Source: Euonymus europaeus
Taxonomy: Eukaryota > Streptophyta > Magnoliopsida > Celastrales > Celastraceae
DNA length: 64,000 nt
Direction of reading: 5' to 3'
NCBI GenBank assembly: GCA_963580455.1
Contig: OY756961.1
Coordinates: 23,417,001 to 23,481,000, forward strand
In this document: positions 10,901-21,670 of the stretch, piece after piece
Position numbering within the stretch: the first letter of the stretch is position 1
How the letters are laid out: the number at the start of each line of letters is the position of its first letter
Notes under the pieces: generated by a model
Seen by the model: the letters and a program-made list of their open reading frames with translations, nothing else
Told to the model about the DNA's origin: nothing
Database searches by the model: none
Position numbers and translations under genes: made by a program

Positions 10901-11290
10901 CTTCATTCTAATTGCAAATATAAAGCCGTCGCCGATCGTCGTCGTCGTGCTGTTCAGTTAGATGCGGGGGATTTTGTCCGGGCTATTCTTACCAAGGAAC
11001 GTGTGCCTGCTAGGACTTATTCCAAATTGGGTCCACGTAAAGTTGGTCCCTTCGAGATTATTGAGAAGATCAACGCCAATGCTTTTCGCCTTCGTTTACC
11101 AAGTCATCTTCGTACAGCTGATGTTTTCAATATTAAGCACCTCATTCCTTATGTTGCCGATTCTACTGATGAGGAATGTGATAATTCGAGGGCGAATTCT
11201 GTTCAACCCCGGGAGTCTGATGCAGTATTTGATAAGGCTTGGGCCTGGGAAGAAGAGTTCGATTTGAAGAAGCCCAAGAGAAGGACCTAG
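7903..11290 (+). pseudogene. Ty3/gypsy retrotransposon pol relic (protease, RT, RNase H, integrase), decayed
   Basis: Domains are in gypsy order. The protease has IDSGSCENV near 8120. Reverse transcriptase (about 8700-9300) has KLDLKSG and YFDDILLYS. RNase H (about 9580-9850) has VHTDASK and HTDHEALK. Integrase (9872-11290) has an HHCC finger around 10135-10260 and a core with DISMDF and TDGQTE. The frame is broken by TAA at 8183-8185, a frame change near 8560, TAG at 9015-9017 and a frame change near 9865. The integrase motif normally read SDR is SNR (near 10518), so a catalytic Asp appears lost. No gag precedes it and no chromodomain follows. It cannot move on its own. Confidence 0.92.
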
Positions 11291-11348
11291 TCTGTTTAGT
11301 CCATTTTTATGTTTCTCCGTTTGGTAATTTATGCCTTTGGTTTGTTGT

Positions 11349-11564
11349 ATCTTTTGTTTACTCTTTTTTTTTTTTTTTGATAAATCAAATCAATTTTATT
11401 AAACTGATTAGGACAAAGTACAAACACCAGAGCAAAGACACAGAAAGGCCACAAGAACTAGGAAACAACAGACACCTAACCAAGAACAAAAAAGACCCAA
11501 GCTAATCGAACTGCTAGGACAAGACACAAGACATCGCTTGCATAGGATCTTTTGTTTACTCTTT
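11349..11564 (-). mobile_element. Short 5'-truncated L1 insertion with 18-bp target site duplication
   Basis: Two perfect copies of ATCTTTTGTTTACTCTTT (11349-11366 and 11547-11564) flank about 180 bp. The insert begins on the plus strand with a T run and 'gataaatcaaat...ttttatt', which is the reverse complement of a plant L1 3' end with its A-tail. It is noncoding. The pattern is that of target-primed insertion in antisense orientation. The last T bases of the left repeat merge with the T run, so its exact end could shift by a few bases. Confidence 0.88.
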
Positions 11565-11648
11565 GGTTGTCCTTTTTTGTCTTTTGCCCTGCTAGGGTTG
11601 CTGGTTGCCCTTCTTATTGGGGTTGTTGTGTATTTTGGAAAAGGAGTA

Positions 11649-12118
11649 TGATATGAATGTTAGAAAAATCAAAGAGTATCTTTGATCTTGTTGTGAGCAT
11701 TGAGTGCTGCCGATTTATTATACTTGTCGAGTGCTGTTGAGTTTAAGCTCGGCATTAGATTCTAAAAAGAAAAGTAGCCGAAAAAGACATGGGTGGAAGT
11801 GAGAGTTTTGCTTTAGATATGAACAAACTGCTTAGGAGGATGGATTTTAACTAATAAGTTTTCTTATGGATTTGTGTTGCCACTCCAAAACTTTTGGCAA
11901 TACGGCTCGATGATGAGTCATTAACACGGTGAATGTATACATAAATGTTTGAAGTAAAAATAGGTTGAAGTTATCCTGAATGTGAGCCATCCGAAGTCAT
12001 TCGGGCACTTTTAATGTTTCTTTTAGTATTTTGTATAAATAAAAACATCGCTTCACTATGCAGATGCACTCATTGAGCTGATTGAGATTACTCTGTCTAG
12101 TTCGTTTCTGTTTGTGCA
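11649..12118 (+). repeat. Candidate 3' LTR of the gypsy relic
   Basis: A purine-rich tract (GGAAAAGGAG, 11637-11646) lies just before TGATATG at 11649, the usual order of polypurine tract and 3' LTR. The block carries a TATA-like 'tgtataaataaa' near 12035 and could end at CA, 12117-12118. No matching 5' LTR is present upstream of the pol relic, so the assignment rests on position and terminal bases only. Confidence 0.4.
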
Positions 12119-13550
12119 ATTTAGGGTTTAATTATGGGAAATAATTTTCCCCTTGCTTTTTGAAAAAGTAATTTGGAGAATCTGTAAATTTGAGAATTCA
12201 TGGTCAAATGCATAGCCTAAACAAAGTGCGGAACTTCTTGTGATAAAATTTTCAGGGTCTTCATCGTCTTGGAAAGTCTGATGTCGCAGTTTATGATGGA
12301 TCATGGAGCGAGTGGGGAGCTCAATCCGACACACCAGTCGACACTTCGTAAATCTTGGTTGAAACTATTGAAGTGTGAAAGTAGCCTTATATATTGTGTG
12401 TGACTTTCGGATGGAAATGTGTTTTAACATTGAAGTCTCATAGTTTCTCTCTTAAGTGTTGAATAAGTGAAAGGATATATATATATATTCAAATCAAATG
12501 AAAATTTGGTTCTTTTAAATTCCAAATCAAATGAAAATTTGTACGTTTCTTGGATCGAGAACCAGTGCTGCGTCTGTACTTGATTTAACTGTGTTGGATC
12601 TACAAAGATAAGGGAAGAAGAAATTGAGGATGTGGAGAGGCGGCTGGAGAGGAAAAGGAGGGAGTTTGTAACCAACGGCTGTGATATTAAGTTATTTTTT
12701 ATTTTTAATTATAGATATGTAATTTTTTAAAATTGGGACTGTTATGCCAGCGTTGTTATACCACGTAGGACAGTCAGCCCGCCACGTAGGTGGATTGGCT
12801 GCACGAAGCTGGGCAAAGCTGACCAAGTGATCAAAATGAAACTTTTTCGACCATTAGGTATAAAATTGGCACATGTTGGCTGTGAGTTATCAAAATGAAA
12901 CATGACTCATATTTCAATTAACAAATGTTGCATTAACACTCTATATATTCATGATGAATGGTAGGTTTCTTTGATACTAATTCGTCCTTGGATTGAATTT
13001 TAATCACTTGACCCTCCATTGGAAGTTTTAACTAAAGAATTAATTTATTTTGCACAAATAATATACAAATTGCATTTGTATGGATTCGAGATTTGTATTT
13101 ATATTAGACATTCGCATTTGTTCTAGCTAATTTTTTATTTGTCAGTTGTTTTAATGACCAGTGTGGATTCAATGTATCTATGCAGAGAAGAAAAATTAAG
13201 AAAGGAGAGTTATTTGTGTCTTTTGTATGCCCTGAATTCTTTGATATGTAAAATTTTTATAATCCTATCAATTTTGTTTCTGTGTACTTTCAGATGGTTG
13301 GTTCTCAATTATTTCAATCTCTTCCTCTTCTTCCGAATTATTTGATAGACTAATGTAATTCTTCAGTGAAAGAGATAGAAACATAAATTCAGAACAAAGA
13401 AAATTATCGAAATTTGAATGTATTGATACCACAATGATAAGTGCGAATTCAGCATTGCTTGATCACACTAACTAAATCAATATACAATTGATAGGCAGCA
13501 CTGTGATGCAAACTAATACAATGTGTTCTGTCATCTGTGCTTGTTCTGCA
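12119..13550. other. Intergenic stretch, no gene recognised
   Basis: AT-rich DNA with only short open frames on both strands and no recognisable protein motif. A short direct repeat ('caaatcaaatgaaaattt') occurs twice near 12495 and 12525. The 3' end of the PP2C transcript probably lies in the right part. Confidence 0.5.
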
Positions 13551-14405
13551 TCATGTCTTGAAGGATTCTATCATGGCAACCACCACTGTGATGTCGTCGT
13601 ACTTGCCACCGTAATGATGCTGTTTTACTGCCTCGGACGCAATTTGAAAGGGAGACAAGTAGTCCTCATCCATCGAGTTCTCCAGCGCAATCGAAGAGAT
13701 CATACAAGCATACTGCTCTGGCCAAACACTTCCTTCAGTTTGTTCAAACACCTCCAGAATCTCATATGTATGCAAATTGTCGAACAACCCATCAGTACCA
13801 GCAACAATGATATCACCAGGCTCCAACAAACCGAACTCAATCTCGACAGCACACTCCGGTCGATCACTCCCCACATGGTTCCCCAATTGATAAGGATGAT
13901 TAAACCCATACTGCATTGTAGGTGACTGAAACAAAAGTTTATTGTCTCTAAAGATCATGAACCCACTATCACCCACATTCGCTGCCAGTAATGTGTGATC
14001 CTCCCGCAATGTTAGAACACAAGCAGTAGAAGACCCTTGAGCCTTTGTGTTTGAATAGGCCTCCTGTAAAACTCTCTTTGGATTAACGGCCCCAATTCGT
14101 TCTTTATCAAGAGCCACAACACAATTTGACATGAGTTCTCTTGCGTATATGCCCGGATCGACACCATGCTTAACCCAACCACCAACTCCATCAGCAATTC
14201 CAATTGTGTTCTTGTGCTCACAGATAAAGTGGGCATCCTCTCCTTTAGGGTTCAATTTGTTGTTTTTTGGTAAGTATGATGACCCAACAGTCATCTTCAA
14301 CTTCGTTTTGGGTTTTTCTGAAGGAGAAGAACCGCACACAAGCTCATCGTGTTCGTACAGTTCCGTGACCTCCAGTCTACGGCGTCGTTTGTTTGGAATC
14401 ATCAT
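13551..14405 (-). CDS. Protein phosphatase 2C, PTC7/PPTC7 type, single exon
   Basis: An intact 284-residue, intronless frame. PP2C motifs occur in order: GEDAHF (about residue 55), IADGVGGW (DGxGG metal site, about 70), GSSTACVLTL, ANVGDSG (GDSG), VAGTDGLFDN (metal-binding Asp) and DDITVVV at the C-terminus. Every metal-coordinating position I can place is present, so it is probably an active Mn/Mg-dependent Ser/Thr phosphatase. It resembles the PP2C55/PP2C80 group but is shorter, and no transit peptide is evident: the N-terminus is basic (NKRRRRLEV). It may act outside organelles, which is an inference. The ATG chosen is the first of two adjacent Met codons below a TATA box. The frame is minus strand, between a gypsy relic and the TPS cluster. 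Confidence 0.92.
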   Translation of the reverse strand: MMIPNKRRRRLEVTELYEHDELVCGSSPSEKPKTKLKMTVGSSYLPKNNKLNPKGEDAHFICEHKNTIGIADGVGGWVKHGVDPGIYARELMSNCVVALDKERIGAVNPKRVLQEAYSNTKAQGSSTACVLTLREDHTLLAANVGDSGFMIFRDNKLLFQSPTMQYGFNHPYQLGNHVGSDRPECAVEIEFGLLEPGDIIVAGTDGLFDNLHTYEILEVFEQTEGSVWPEQYACMISSIALENSMDEDYLSPFQIASEAVKQHHYGGKYDDITVVVAMIESFKT

Positions 14406-14599
14406 CTTGTGATGAGACCAGAAATTGCAGAATCGCTGAAAACCCAGAAGAAGTACCCCAGACTAGAAATCTCAAGAAATTGAGAACCCGGAAGTGATTC
14501 TCAAAATTCGGGAAACCCAGTTGGTGAAATCGCAAATCCTTGAAAACCCTAGAAGAGAAATCGCCAGGGAATGAAGAAAACAAATTCAAGGATTGATGA

Positions 14600-14643
14600 A
14601 CCAAACCACCTCGTACTTCTGTTCTATATAGGAGATTTGGCGC
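14600..14643 (-). promoter_or_regulatory. PP2C promoter: TATA box and E2F-like site
   Basis: On the minus strand CCTATATAGA (14623-14632) is a good TATA box about 220 bp upstream of the PP2C ATG. Immediately upstream, on the plus strand, TTTGGCGC (14636-14643) fits the E2F consensus TTTSSCGC. A pyrimidine-rich leader follows. E2F control is an inference from one motif. Confidence 0.5.
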
Positions 14644-14699
14644 GTGAAGGGGTTTTTTGGGGGACAAAACTACCCTTGTCATTCTCCCGTTAGGATTGA

Positions 14700-15628
14700 G
14701 GCAAAATTTGAATCTAACAAGATTACGTTGTCGAACAAGAAAGTGATATTTTTGTGTGAGTTAAGGAACATTTAAATTACTACAATCGAATATGACTGGT
14801 CCTTAACAAGATTGAATAAAATGATAAATGGACAATACATATGGCTACATGTTATAGTTGAACAAAATATATACATATAAGAACACCTAGTATAAGGTTA
14901 AATGTGAAATGATTAGAGATTTCACCATATCTGATGGATAGAGGCGAACAAGCTTCTATCAGCATATCTGCTTCTAGACGTATTTCCCATATATATCAAT
15001 TACATATTGAGTGAAGTGTGTGTTATATACAACTAGTTTCTGTTGAAAATAGAACCTTCGCGGACAACACGTATACTGGAGAAAAACAAACAGAATTCTT
15101 TGTCCCTCATCAAATTATTTAGTTAACATTTAATGAAAATAATGAGGAAAAAAAATATTCAAGAATAAACATCACAATTTAACGAGGTAACCCCAACATA
15201 GAAAAACAAGTAGACCAGTAAAAAAATGTAGAGAAAAAAGCAGAACACACTTTTTTACGTTATTAGGCAAGGCAAGAGTCCATACTTCGATTGATATCAC
15301 TTATTTTCACTACGAGAAAATCTAGTGTGTACAATTGAGGTATGCAGTAGTTAATATTGCACGAAATCATGAAGGCATAGAAATCATGCAGAGAAATTAT
15401 TATAAAATCCAAATCATGCTGAGAAGTTACATAGTAATCTCCCTTTCTATTAAAAGCTTCATTCATCATAAGCTCCCACAATCAACAAAAGCAACAAGAA
15501 GGGATGTCAACATACATGATCACAATGACATCTCATTAATTTCAGTACAAACATCATCACAATGGCTTTATTTATTTATAGACACACGATAAGCCTAAGA
15601 AACACTAGCAGCGATAGAGCGCTACCTC
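14700..15628. other. Intergenic stretch between PP2C and TPS-B; TPS 3' flank
   Basis: No coding sequence recognised. From about 15337 to the TPS-B stop the DNA is a conserved TPS 3' flank: parts recur at 22020-22240 (TPS-C) and 32104-32160 (TPS-D). At 15308-15321 the word CACTACGAGAAAAT resembles a CACTA terminal repeat, but no matching target site duplication was found. Confidence 0.5.
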
Positions 15629-17937
15629 TTACATTGGAATTGCATCGATGAACAATGACTTGATGCAGTCCTTCAGACTTCCTGAATAAGTGTATGTATC
15701 TTTGTATTTGTAAAGGACATCCATTACGCGTGACAAGTTCAGAAATAACAACATGAGAGGCCTTGAGATAATGGTAGGTTTGATCAATTCCTCGTTTATA
15801 TCCTTCCATGCTTTCGATATTTTTTTCTGAAGTTCTTCTACAGCTTCTTCTTTAGAGACACCGTATGTCTTCATGTAACACTCAATTCCCGTAGGAATAT
15901 GTTTCCACTGCCTCTCACGCTAAAAATATCCAAACGAACGTAGTCAGGATTACGATTATTTTGCTTGATTAAACATAAACATATTGGTTTATACCTCGGA
16001 TTTTTCTAAGTCGTCCATAAGACGACATATTATCATCGCTGCTTTATCAATCTTTGGAAGACTTTTAAGCCACTCGAATTCCTTCACCCCTGCATTTTCT
16101 CTCATTCCAGTGAAAGCAACAGCTGCTATTAGATTATAGCAAGTTGAGAGTCCAGCATTCTCCACATATTCTTCAAATCGTGGCGTGTAATCTTTGTTTA
16201 GCCACTCTGCCTCAAGGTGGTAGTATCTTAATTGTGCTTTCAGCTATTAAGAAAATACGTCAAAATTAAATTCGCTTGTGTATTTCTTACTTAACCAGTT
16301 GCATGAAAATCAAACAAGTTAGTCAATCAATACCTCATCGATTGCATAAGAGAGATGGTAGGATTTTCCTTCATTTTTGAACTCCTCATCTCTTTCATGG
16401 AATAAAACCAAAAAAGCCTCGCATAGAATTTTCATGCTATTTGGTGCGTCATCCAAGTGATCACTGTCCCACCTAATAATGCATCAATGAAGAATGTTTT
16501 AGACTACATATGTAGAAACTAGAAAATAAACGACAGTAAACAAACAAACCTTTGTATTGAACTCGTTAGTAGCCGAAGTTCTTCAATCGTACCATACGCA
16601 TCATATGTGTCGTCCAAATAGGTTAATAGAATAAATAATTTGGTAAGAAATATTCTTACACTCGCATACTGTTGTTCGAAAAAGATTCCAGTAGCCCAAA
16701 AGTAGTCCTCCACCGGTCTATCTCTCGCGTAAGGAAAGTTATCTTCAACGTTTAAGTCCTTATGCCATCTATACATTACAGACAGACAACAACTCTGAGC
16801 TAATAATATAACCAAATCGCTTATGCAATATAAATAAGTAAATATATGTATTAAGTATGTTTCTCGATATGAAGTTTTACCTCAAAATCTCAACTAGCTC
16901 TTGTTGGTGCCATAATTGCACTCTATTAAAATCAGTTTTTGCCAGCTTCAACAACAGTTGATTACATGACTTGTCTTCCTCATAGAAAGAGATGTATTGT
17001 CTTGACTCGACTCTGGATATGCCCTTGTGAAAAGGATTCTTCAAAGCATTGCCTATGTGTTGTGCAAATCTAGGGCTACAGTGGGTTACCATGGACTTGA
17101 GGTGTTCACTCGTGTAAGTAACAGCCTCATCCATAATATCTTCCCCATTCATACTTAAATGGGAAGCTTCATATAAGCTTAGGATGCCCTCCACATCACT
17201 AGCTAAGCTGTTCTTGAACTTTCCATCACTGCCCTTGAATTTCTCGAATACGTCTGATCGATCAATATGAGATATAATCAATACACCATCATCCATATAT
17301 CGATTGGAATTGATTAATACTCTAAGTACGCGATAAATTTACTTACCACAAGACATCTTGTAGCCATGTTGTCTGAATACTCGAAACATAAGTGCAACAA
17401 TGCATAGGTCGTACTCATTGTCATCGAGAAAGTTTGAGTTAAAGATTTGATTCAGTTGATTTTCAATCTCGGATTCGAAGTGATATGACACACCTAGGCG
17501 GCACAACCAGTCAATTAATTTCACTTTCTCTACCGCGTCGCCTGTCGAAGCCATCAATATATCTTTAACTTGTACTATCAGAACTTCTATTTGTTCCGCG
17601 TACATATTATACACCTGTAGTGATGATACAAGTCATGATTAAGACTCCGTTTGTTTCAAGAAAAATTAATTCATAATTTCTTCTTGTTTGTGAGAAGAAA
17701 ACACATGTTTCTCGTTGTTTTTTAAACATTTTTTTTGATAAAATATTTTCCAGTAACAAAAAGTATACATAAAATCTAATGTTGCTAACATGGGTATATA
17801 AAGAAAGCATATATACTTCAAAAAGACATGAAGATGTCAATTGGTACCGATTGATCTGGAGAAAGTGAAGCTAATTCAGGTAACAAGAGCAATATTGATG
17901 GGGGAACAACAACCACGGGTCGTGAAACTTCTGCCAT
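15629..17937 (-). CDS. Terpene synthase TPS-B, seven exons, 542 aa, apparently intact
   Basis: Exons on the minus strand: 17848-17937, 17347-17614, 16881-17253, 16550-16768, 16334-16472, 15995-16243, 15629-15919. All have GT/AG borders and matching phase, totalling 543 codons with stop. The seven-exon layout is typical of angiosperm TPS-a/b genes. Catalytic motifs are RDR in exon 4, DDTYD (16600-16614; binds Mg-diphosphate) and DDLEKSE in exon 6 (NSE/DTE site). No plastid transit peptide is seen, so a cytosolic sesquiterpene synthase using farnesyl diphosphate is likely; the product cannot be read from sequence. The 30-residue exon 1 has PPSILLLLPELA where the family usually has the Trp of RR(x)8W, so that motif is absent. 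This is the only member of the cluster here with a full open frame. Confidence 0.88.
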
Positions 17938-18017
17938 TGGTATCTCTAGAAGTTATATCTAATGAAGATCGAACTTGTTTAATTTTCTGAGCTGAAGAAA
18001 ACACGGCGAGATTTGAT

Positions 18018-18081
18018 GTATTTATAGACAAAATCGGTCCATACAATAATGTACGTAGGGTTGTGTGACTGTTAACAGTCA
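18018..18081 (-). promoter_or_regulatory. TPS-B core promoter: TATA box and 16-bp palindrome
   Basis: A TATA element (18018-18027, minus) lies about 80 bp above the TPS-B ATG, with the perfect palindrome TGACTGTTAACAGTCA at 18066-18081. The layout matches the TPS-A promoter. Confidence 0.62.
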
Positions 18082-18988
18082 ACATATACTGTTTTAGTGA
18101 ATGAAAATTTGATCCTCATGACTATAGTTGGGGTTTTATCATGCTTAAATGAAATTTTTTCTAATATGCTATTGAGCTGGACTAATGTCACGGGTGATCA
18201 TTGGAGTATTAGGTTGAACTAGGTGGGAGAGTGAGCGTATGAGTATGAGTTGTTGCTGGGGTTTTGTCAAGCAAGCGGTGTCAATGGAGGGTTTATTAGT
18301 TTTTTTTTTTATTGTGACACTATACTTGACATTGTAATCATGATCTAAGATGAGTTTTAGACTATTTGGGATCCACGTTAAATAGGAATGCAGGTTAGGA
18401 TCAGCTGATTTATTTTGAAGTTGCTTCTACAGTGACCTTACATGAATTTCAGGTAAGCTTCATGTAGCTTGCATGTGCATCAGTTTTTGGCAATTTGGTT
18501 TTTCAGGTTTTACGTGGGTTGATTTTAAGTGGATTCGATAATTTATTTTTAACTAATTAATTGATTGATTAAAAGAAAATCAAGTTTTTTTTAGGAATGA
18601 TTATCTATTCTCTTTAATATTTATATCATTTTTTATTTAGAGATAATCATCACCTTAATTAAAGAAGTTTTTCCATATCTTTCTTGGTCTGATTACATGA
18701 TTAGGATACATTCTTTAGCTAATTTCATGAGTCAATATTGATCATATATTTAAGGTCATTAACTAGGGTTTTCTATGCATATACGTGCAGGATGATATAT
18801 ATGCAAAACTCTCTCTGGAGCATTTGGTGGAAGCGTCTACTTATGGAAGTGTCCATCATGTTACTCGAGCAAGAAAGTAGTGTAGGTGTGTGGATCCCAA
18901 CTCTAGAGATTTTCTTGTAAATAATTGATATAATAAATTGCTTCAAGATTGGTGGATCTAGACACTCAAAAACACCGCAAGATTTGAT

Positions 18989-19051
18989 GTATTTATAGAC
19001 AAAATCGATCCATCAATAATGTAGGTAGGTTTGTGTGACTGTTAACAGTCA
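18989..19051 (-). promoter_or_regulatory. Orphan copy of the TPS promoter upstream of TPS-B
   Basis: TATA element at 18989-18998 and palindrome at 19036-19051, about 970 bp upstream of the functional pair. It has no coding sequence of its own. It is the counterpart of the orphan at 6357-6420, so the promoter was doubled before the larger duplication. Confidence 0.5.
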
Positions 19052-19309
19052 ACATATACTGTTTTAGTGAATGAAAAAAATTGATTCTCATGACTGTAGT
19101 TGGGTTTTACCATATGCTTAAATGAAGTTTTTTCTAATCTTGGGTCCCAAATAAACACCTACTTTACCAATAAAGAAATTCACGTCTTGTTGCTTTCAAA
19201 CATGGAACATGAGGTAACAGTTGGGGATCGTGAATATAGCCCTCCAGGTCACCCCTTAGGATCATCTTTAAGTTTCCTATTTTGCCCTTTTTAAAATGCT
19301 TTTTAAAGA

Positions 19310-20330
19310 GCAAATTGTTATTAGGTCCATAGGATTTTGACCATATTCCACAAGGGCCAAAATGTCATAAACATAGCTGACAAAATTGCTCTGTGTCACA
19401 ATCTTCTTGTATGATCTGCAACGTCTTTTCATCGCCCACGTATATTAAATATTAACATCACTTTTAACTCTGTTTTTCCATTTTAAATTTTAGTAAACAG
19501 AGAGTTTCTAAATGCATCACTCTCTTCTACTTTTTACACCTGTAGCCCACTAAACTTTTCATATACTATCTATACCGTCACCATTACTCAACTCTTCACC
19601 TCTCTCTATATCATAGGTATTCTCAACCAACAATTTTCATAATTTTTGAAACCAACACTTTGATTTTTAAAATTTATATATATGCATCTAATAATTATTA
19701 TTTTTATCTTTTATGTACAATAATTAAAAGATGATGAATGTAAATTTGTTATGTGAAGACAATATGTTATGTGGATTTACCAAATTCTTTGACCAATCAT
19801 GATATTTATTTTATCAACAGATAGTCTACCAACAAATGAATTTCCCTCCAAGTATAATGTCATTGAATGGTTGTGAAATCCACTCACAATTATGATCATT
19901 CAATGTTTTCAATTCTTGAAGATAAAAAAGCAAAAAAAAATCACATCAGTAAGTATTATATATGCCTATGACACCATAACAACAAAATACCACAATAAAA
20001 AAAAATAATTCACACACATTCAACAGCCTCCCCCACCCCATTCATCTCAAAAGAAATATATATATATATTGTGATAATCGACACAATAATCCATATGTCC
20101 TATATTTTTGATTTTGATGATCAAACATGAATTTGAATCTTGCACAAAATCAATTTTCACTAAAACTAGTAACGAACTAAACTGTTATTTTTATATCAAA
20201 TGAACTTTGATTAAGCTAAAATTTTATAGAGACATTGTTGACATCATAATGAATTTTTTTTGTGAATGAATGACTAAGAAATTTTAATGTTTGAATCAGA
20301 ACTTGCTTAGTGTAGCTCAAATGTTTAAGA
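19310..20330. other. Intergenic AT-rich stretch
   Basis: No coding sequence recognised. Contains short A runs and a small TA tract near 20057-20070. Confidence 0.5.
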
Positions 20331-20334
20331 AGGG

Positions 20335-20520
20335 CTACTTTGTCAAGTTCAAAAATAGTAGTTGCAGAAGTGTAAACGCCCCATAATCTTCCATGCAATA
20401 AGGACAAGCCCTCTTTCCAGCTGTAGACCAACCAGATAACATAAAATATGCCAAAAGGATTGAGGTGAAGCTTTTAACATGATCTGGAGGTTTTTCTGGT
20501 ATTACCGTATGGCTATCCAA
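20335..20520 (-). pseudogene. CACTA (En/Spm) tnp2-type transposase fragment
   Basis: A short frame contains LSGWSTAGKRACPYCMEDYG followed by AFTL. This is the cysteine motif of plant tnp2 transposases (usually 'SGWST.G..ACP.C'). Only about 60 residues remain and the frame is lost on both sides. With the CACTA terminus at 21656-21670 it suggests that the region is, or was, part of a CACTA element. Confidence 0.7.
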
Positions 20521-20855
20521 GGCTGAAGAAGCCGTAACGGCTCTCTGACCAACGGAGAAGTAGCTGTAACGGCTCTTTCGAAGGGATTGAATAGAAGAAT
20601 ACGAACAATAAATTGTTACAAATCAATTGATATCTTTCGGCTTCTCATCTGCAACCACCTAATAAAAATAGTGGGGTTTGATTCCTTTTCCCTGTCTATT
20701 ATATGCAACAAGAGATTTTATAGAGGACTTGCACAAACTATCAAAAAAATCCATTTCATATTTCTTGAGAAAACTTGCACAAACTGCAGTAAAAAAAAAA
20801 AAAAAAAACTCATCCCTACAACCTAAATAACAACTTAACTTGTCTTCATTTTACC

Positions 20856-21063
20856 ATGGGTATGGTGGTGCTGGTGGGAACAATCACACTAATCCTGTTT
20901 TTGTCAATATTCTTGAAGGTTGCGTATGATACTTTCTCGTGTTACTGGTTAATACCATGACGCATCAAGAAGATCATGGAGAGGCAAGGAGTGTGTGGCC
21001 CCAAACCTAGGCCTTTGATCGGCAACATATTAGACATGGCGTCTCTGGTTTCCCAATCATGGT
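20856..21063 (+). pseudogene. CYP735A-like cytochrome P450, N-terminal exon fragment with nonsense codon
   Basis: From ATG 20856 the frame reads a hydrophobic membrane anchor (about residues 3-25), then a Cys-Tyr-Trp-Leu segment, a TGA stop at 20958-20960 (codon 35), and on in frame with RIKKIMERQGVCGPKPRPL then IGNILDMASL. The proline-rich GPKPRPL hinge and the following GNI are typical of microsomal P450s. The whole stretch resembles CYP735A, the cytokinin trans-hydroxylase family. No heme-binding or I-helix region follows. It is a broken fragment, probably captured by the surrounding CACTA element. The family assignment rests on memory of the N-terminal pattern. Confidence 0.68.
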
Positions 21064-21369
21064 TAATTAATTTTCAATACATGCTCAAAAAAGAAGAACA
21101 GATTTAGATGTGATTTTGCAAACTATTTCAACAAAATAACACAAACACAAACAATTTTCGATTTCACAATAAGATTATAAGAAATTGATGAGACAAAAAC
21201 TTCATGATTTGAGGACCTGAACAAGATAATCTGATTCGAGGACCAGACCAAAGCAGGTTAGAGAGAAAAAATAGAGGAAGAAATTAGGGTTTTGCAGCGG
21301 ACGGAAGGGAAGGAGAAGAGGGGAAAATCAGGGTGTTTAACATGTGGCACTGTCTAGTTTTATTAATTA

Positions 21370-21670
21370 ATCAAATTTAACTTCTTTTATCGACGGATAA
21401 CAGTCCGTCAGCAATTATAATTTTACTAACGAAAATTTCCATTTGTAAAATTCAAACTTTTCAAGAGCTGTATAAAACATACCGAAGATTCTCATGCGGT
21501 TGGTAATCACTGTCGCTAATTCGACAGTGAATATTCGAGCCATTGTGAAGCCAAAATTTACCGACAATTTTCACCCTTCTTAAATATTCCGTCGATAAAA
21601 TAATTCAAAATTTTCCCGTCACATTGGCCGTCGCTAATTACCATTGCTAATTCATCAATTTCTTGTAGTG
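21370..21670. mobile_element. CACTA transposon right end with subterminal repeats
   Basis: The plus strand ends in CAATTTCTTGTAGTG (21656-21670), the reverse complement of CACTACAAGAAATTG, a standard plant CACTA terminal inverted repeat. Inside it are subterminal motifs built on 'cgtcgctaatt' and 'ccgacaattttc', and the palindromic word GACGGATAACAGTCCGTC near 21392. The left terminus was not located. Confidence 0.72.

Larger units (their letters stand above)
17090..19310. repeat. Segmental duplication, copy 2 (TPS-B 5' half and upstream DNA)
   Basis: Matches 3946-6660 in the same orientation. It includes both promoter copies (18018-18081 and 18989-19051) and the shared tail ending in 'gaatatagccctccaggtca'. 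It lacks the 313-bp insert and the 5661-5868 block of copy 1. Confidence 0.85.

Noticed and set aside
12128..12675. Two short minus-strand frames (68 and 83 residues)
   Set aside because: No recognisable domain and no linking splice sites; treated as noncoding.
18738..19294. Short plus-strand frames upstream of TPS-B
   Set aside because: They fall in the duplicated flank, differ between copies and have no domain.
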